A stretch of 64,000 nucleotides of DNA from Pectobacterium wasabiae CFBP 3304 (GTDB lineage: Bacteria > Pseudomonadota > Gammaproteobacteria > Enterobacterales > Enterobacteriaceae). The DNA lies in the NCBI RefSeq assembly GCF_001742185.1, contig NZ_CP015750.1, forward strand, positions 2,976,001 to 3,040,000. Reading direction: 5' to 3'. The position numbers and the translations under genes were made by a program. Positions 62,976-64,000 of this stretch are shown piece after piece. The notes below the pieces were generated by a model. The model did not search any database. It was not told the origin of the DNA and saw only the letters and a program-made list of their open reading frames with translations. The stretch's first letter is position 1. Every line of letters starts with the position of its first letter.

Positions 62976-64000
62976 GTGCCTGCCTGTTCATCTGCTGTGG
63001 AGACACAGGCGCTTCTCGCTGCCCGCCGCTGGGGACGGCATCGATCAGTTTGCGGGTATACGGATGCTGCGGCTGATGCCAGATGCTGTGGTGATCGCCG
63101 CTTTCCACACAGCGTCCGTTTTGCATCACCATGACCCGGTCGGCGATATAACGCACCACCGCGAGATCGTGGGAAATAAACAGCAGCGACAGGCCCATTT
63201 CGTTCTTTAGCTCCACCAGCAGATTAAGAATTTGTGCCTGAATAGAGACATCGAGTGCGGATACGGGCTCGTCGCAAATCACCAGCGAAGGACGTACTAC
63301 CAGCGCACGAGCAATGCCGATGCGCTGGCGCTGTCCGCCGGAAAATTCATGGGGATAGCGATTCAGGCTACTTTGCGGCAGACCGACGCGCTCGATGATA
63401 TTGTTGATCGCCTGCTGTCGCTGCGAGCGATCGCCAAGGCCGTGCACAATCAGCGGCGTTTCAAGAATATGCTGAATGCTGTGGCGTGGATTCAGCGAGG
63501 CATAGGGATCCTGAAAGATCATCTGTACCCGCTGACGTAACGCTTTTAGCCGCGATTCTTTTAGCGTGGTGATGTCTTGCCCATCAAAAACGATCTGCCC
63601 GTGTGACGGCGGTAACAGACGCAGAATGGCTTTGGACAGGGTTGATTTCCCACAGCCGGATTCACCCACCAGACCGAGTGTTTCGCCGGGTAAAATCGTC
63701 AGTGACACATCGTCAACCGCCAGCACCTTGCCCTGCGTTGTTGAATAACTGGTCTGAATGTTTTTCAGTGAGAGCAACGGCTGCTGATTCGTATCGATGG
63801 CTCGATGAATCAAGCTGGGTGGTGTCAGCAGTGTAAAACCGGAATCTTCGTCCGTCGGCGCATGATGGATTTCCGCCAGCCGATGGGTACGGTAATGCCT
63901 ATCCTGATCCATATGCACCGATGTCGCCAGCAGCCCACGCGTGTAGCTGTGTTTGGGGGAAACGTTATGTTTGGGAGAAAAGCCGTGCGTGGGGGACTGA
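62968..64000 (-). CDS. Oligopeptide-type ABC transporter ATPase, partial, probably a fused two-domain protein
   Basis: The second nucleotide-binding domain is complete: Walker A GLVGESGCGKST, signature FSGGQRQR, Walker B LVICDEPVSALD, H-loop SHD, and the C-terminal HPYTRKLIDAV of OppF/DppF types. An internal GTG at 63918 could be a start. However, the frame continues without a stop to the window edge and reads SYTRGLLATSV, the usual end of a first ATPase domain. This therefore looks like the rear half of a GsiA/YejF-type double ATPase. It powers import of a peptide-like substrate for the downstream amidohydrolase. Confidence 0.85.
   Translation of the reverse strand, partial: QSPTHGFSPKHNVSPKHSYTRGLLATSVHMDQDRHYRTHRLAEIHHAPTDEDSGFTLLTPPSLIHRAIDTNQQPLLSLKNIQTSYSTTQGKVLAVDDVSLTILPGETLGLVGESGCGKSTLSKAILRLLPPSHGQIVFDGQDITTLKESRLKALRQRVQMIFQDPYASLNPRHSIQHILETPLIVHGLGDRSQRQQAINNIIERVGLPQSSLNRYPHEFSGGQRQRIGIARALVVRPSLVICDEPVSALDVSIQAQILNLLVELKNEMGLSLLFISHDLAVVRYIADRVMVMQNGRCVESGDHHSIWHQPQHPYTRKLIDAVPSGGQREAPVSPQQMNRQAHG

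Overview
The window looks like a chromosome segment of a plant-associated enterobacterium, most likely Pectobacterium or a close relative. The right three quarters keep the classic Enterobacterales order (speC next to tRNA-Phe; mltC-yggX-mutY | trmB-yggL-yggN; mutH | rppH-ptsP-lgt-thyA-ppdA-ppdB-ygdB-ppdC-recC-ptrA-recB-recD; argA | amiC; three initiator tRNA-Met genes; mltA). Proteins are close to the E. coli versions I remember. ERIC-like and other palindromic repeats fit soft-rot bacteria. The genus is inferred, not proven.

Bases 1-14586 are accessory DNA stacked on tRNA genes. From the left edge come a partial antitoxin-like gene, a polytopic membrane protein and a tyrosine integrase. Next is a 49-nt 3' remnant of tRNA-Thr(CGU), flanked on its other side by a second integrase. 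A third integrase abuts a 23-nt, one-base-deleted copy of the tRNA-Phe 3' end at 5135-5157. From there to the intact tRNA-Phe gene (14511-14586) lies an AT-rich element of about 9.4 kb. It holds an AlpA-like regulator, a ColE2-type replication initiator with a small HTH partner, and a MobQ relaxase with a divergent mobilization operon and likely oriT. Three cargo genes follow (zinc-ribbon membrane protein, OB-fold lipoprotein, DnaJ-domain membrane protein), then a P4-type integrase beside the tRNA. I read it as a small mobilizable plasmid captured as an integrative mobilizable element. Each of the four integrases has its own pair of short direct repeats, 11-12 bp apart, between start codon and att site.

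Bases 14587-28513 hold speC with a long leader, ansP, a TetR/SDR pair divergent from a two-gene operon matching the two halves of tomato Tm-1 protein, a DUF2628 protein, a frameshifted alpha/beta-hydrolase gene, a headless AraC-type gene, and mltC-yggX-mutY.

Bases 28679-58443 are core genes for tRNA modification, mismatch repair, RNA 5'-end processing, nitrogen PTS, lipoprotein maturation, thymidylate synthesis, pseudopilins and RecBCD recombination. A LacI-regulated galactarate/talarate dehydratase gene lies between recD and argA. The rppH frame is extended by a shift in a C-run.

Bases 58444-64000 hold mltA and a tightly coupled operon, read leftward, of an oligopeptide-type ABC ATPase (cut by the window edge), an M20 amidohydrolase, a TetR regulator and a DapA-family aldolase. 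This is probably an uptake and catabolism unit for an acylated amino acid or peptide-like substrate.
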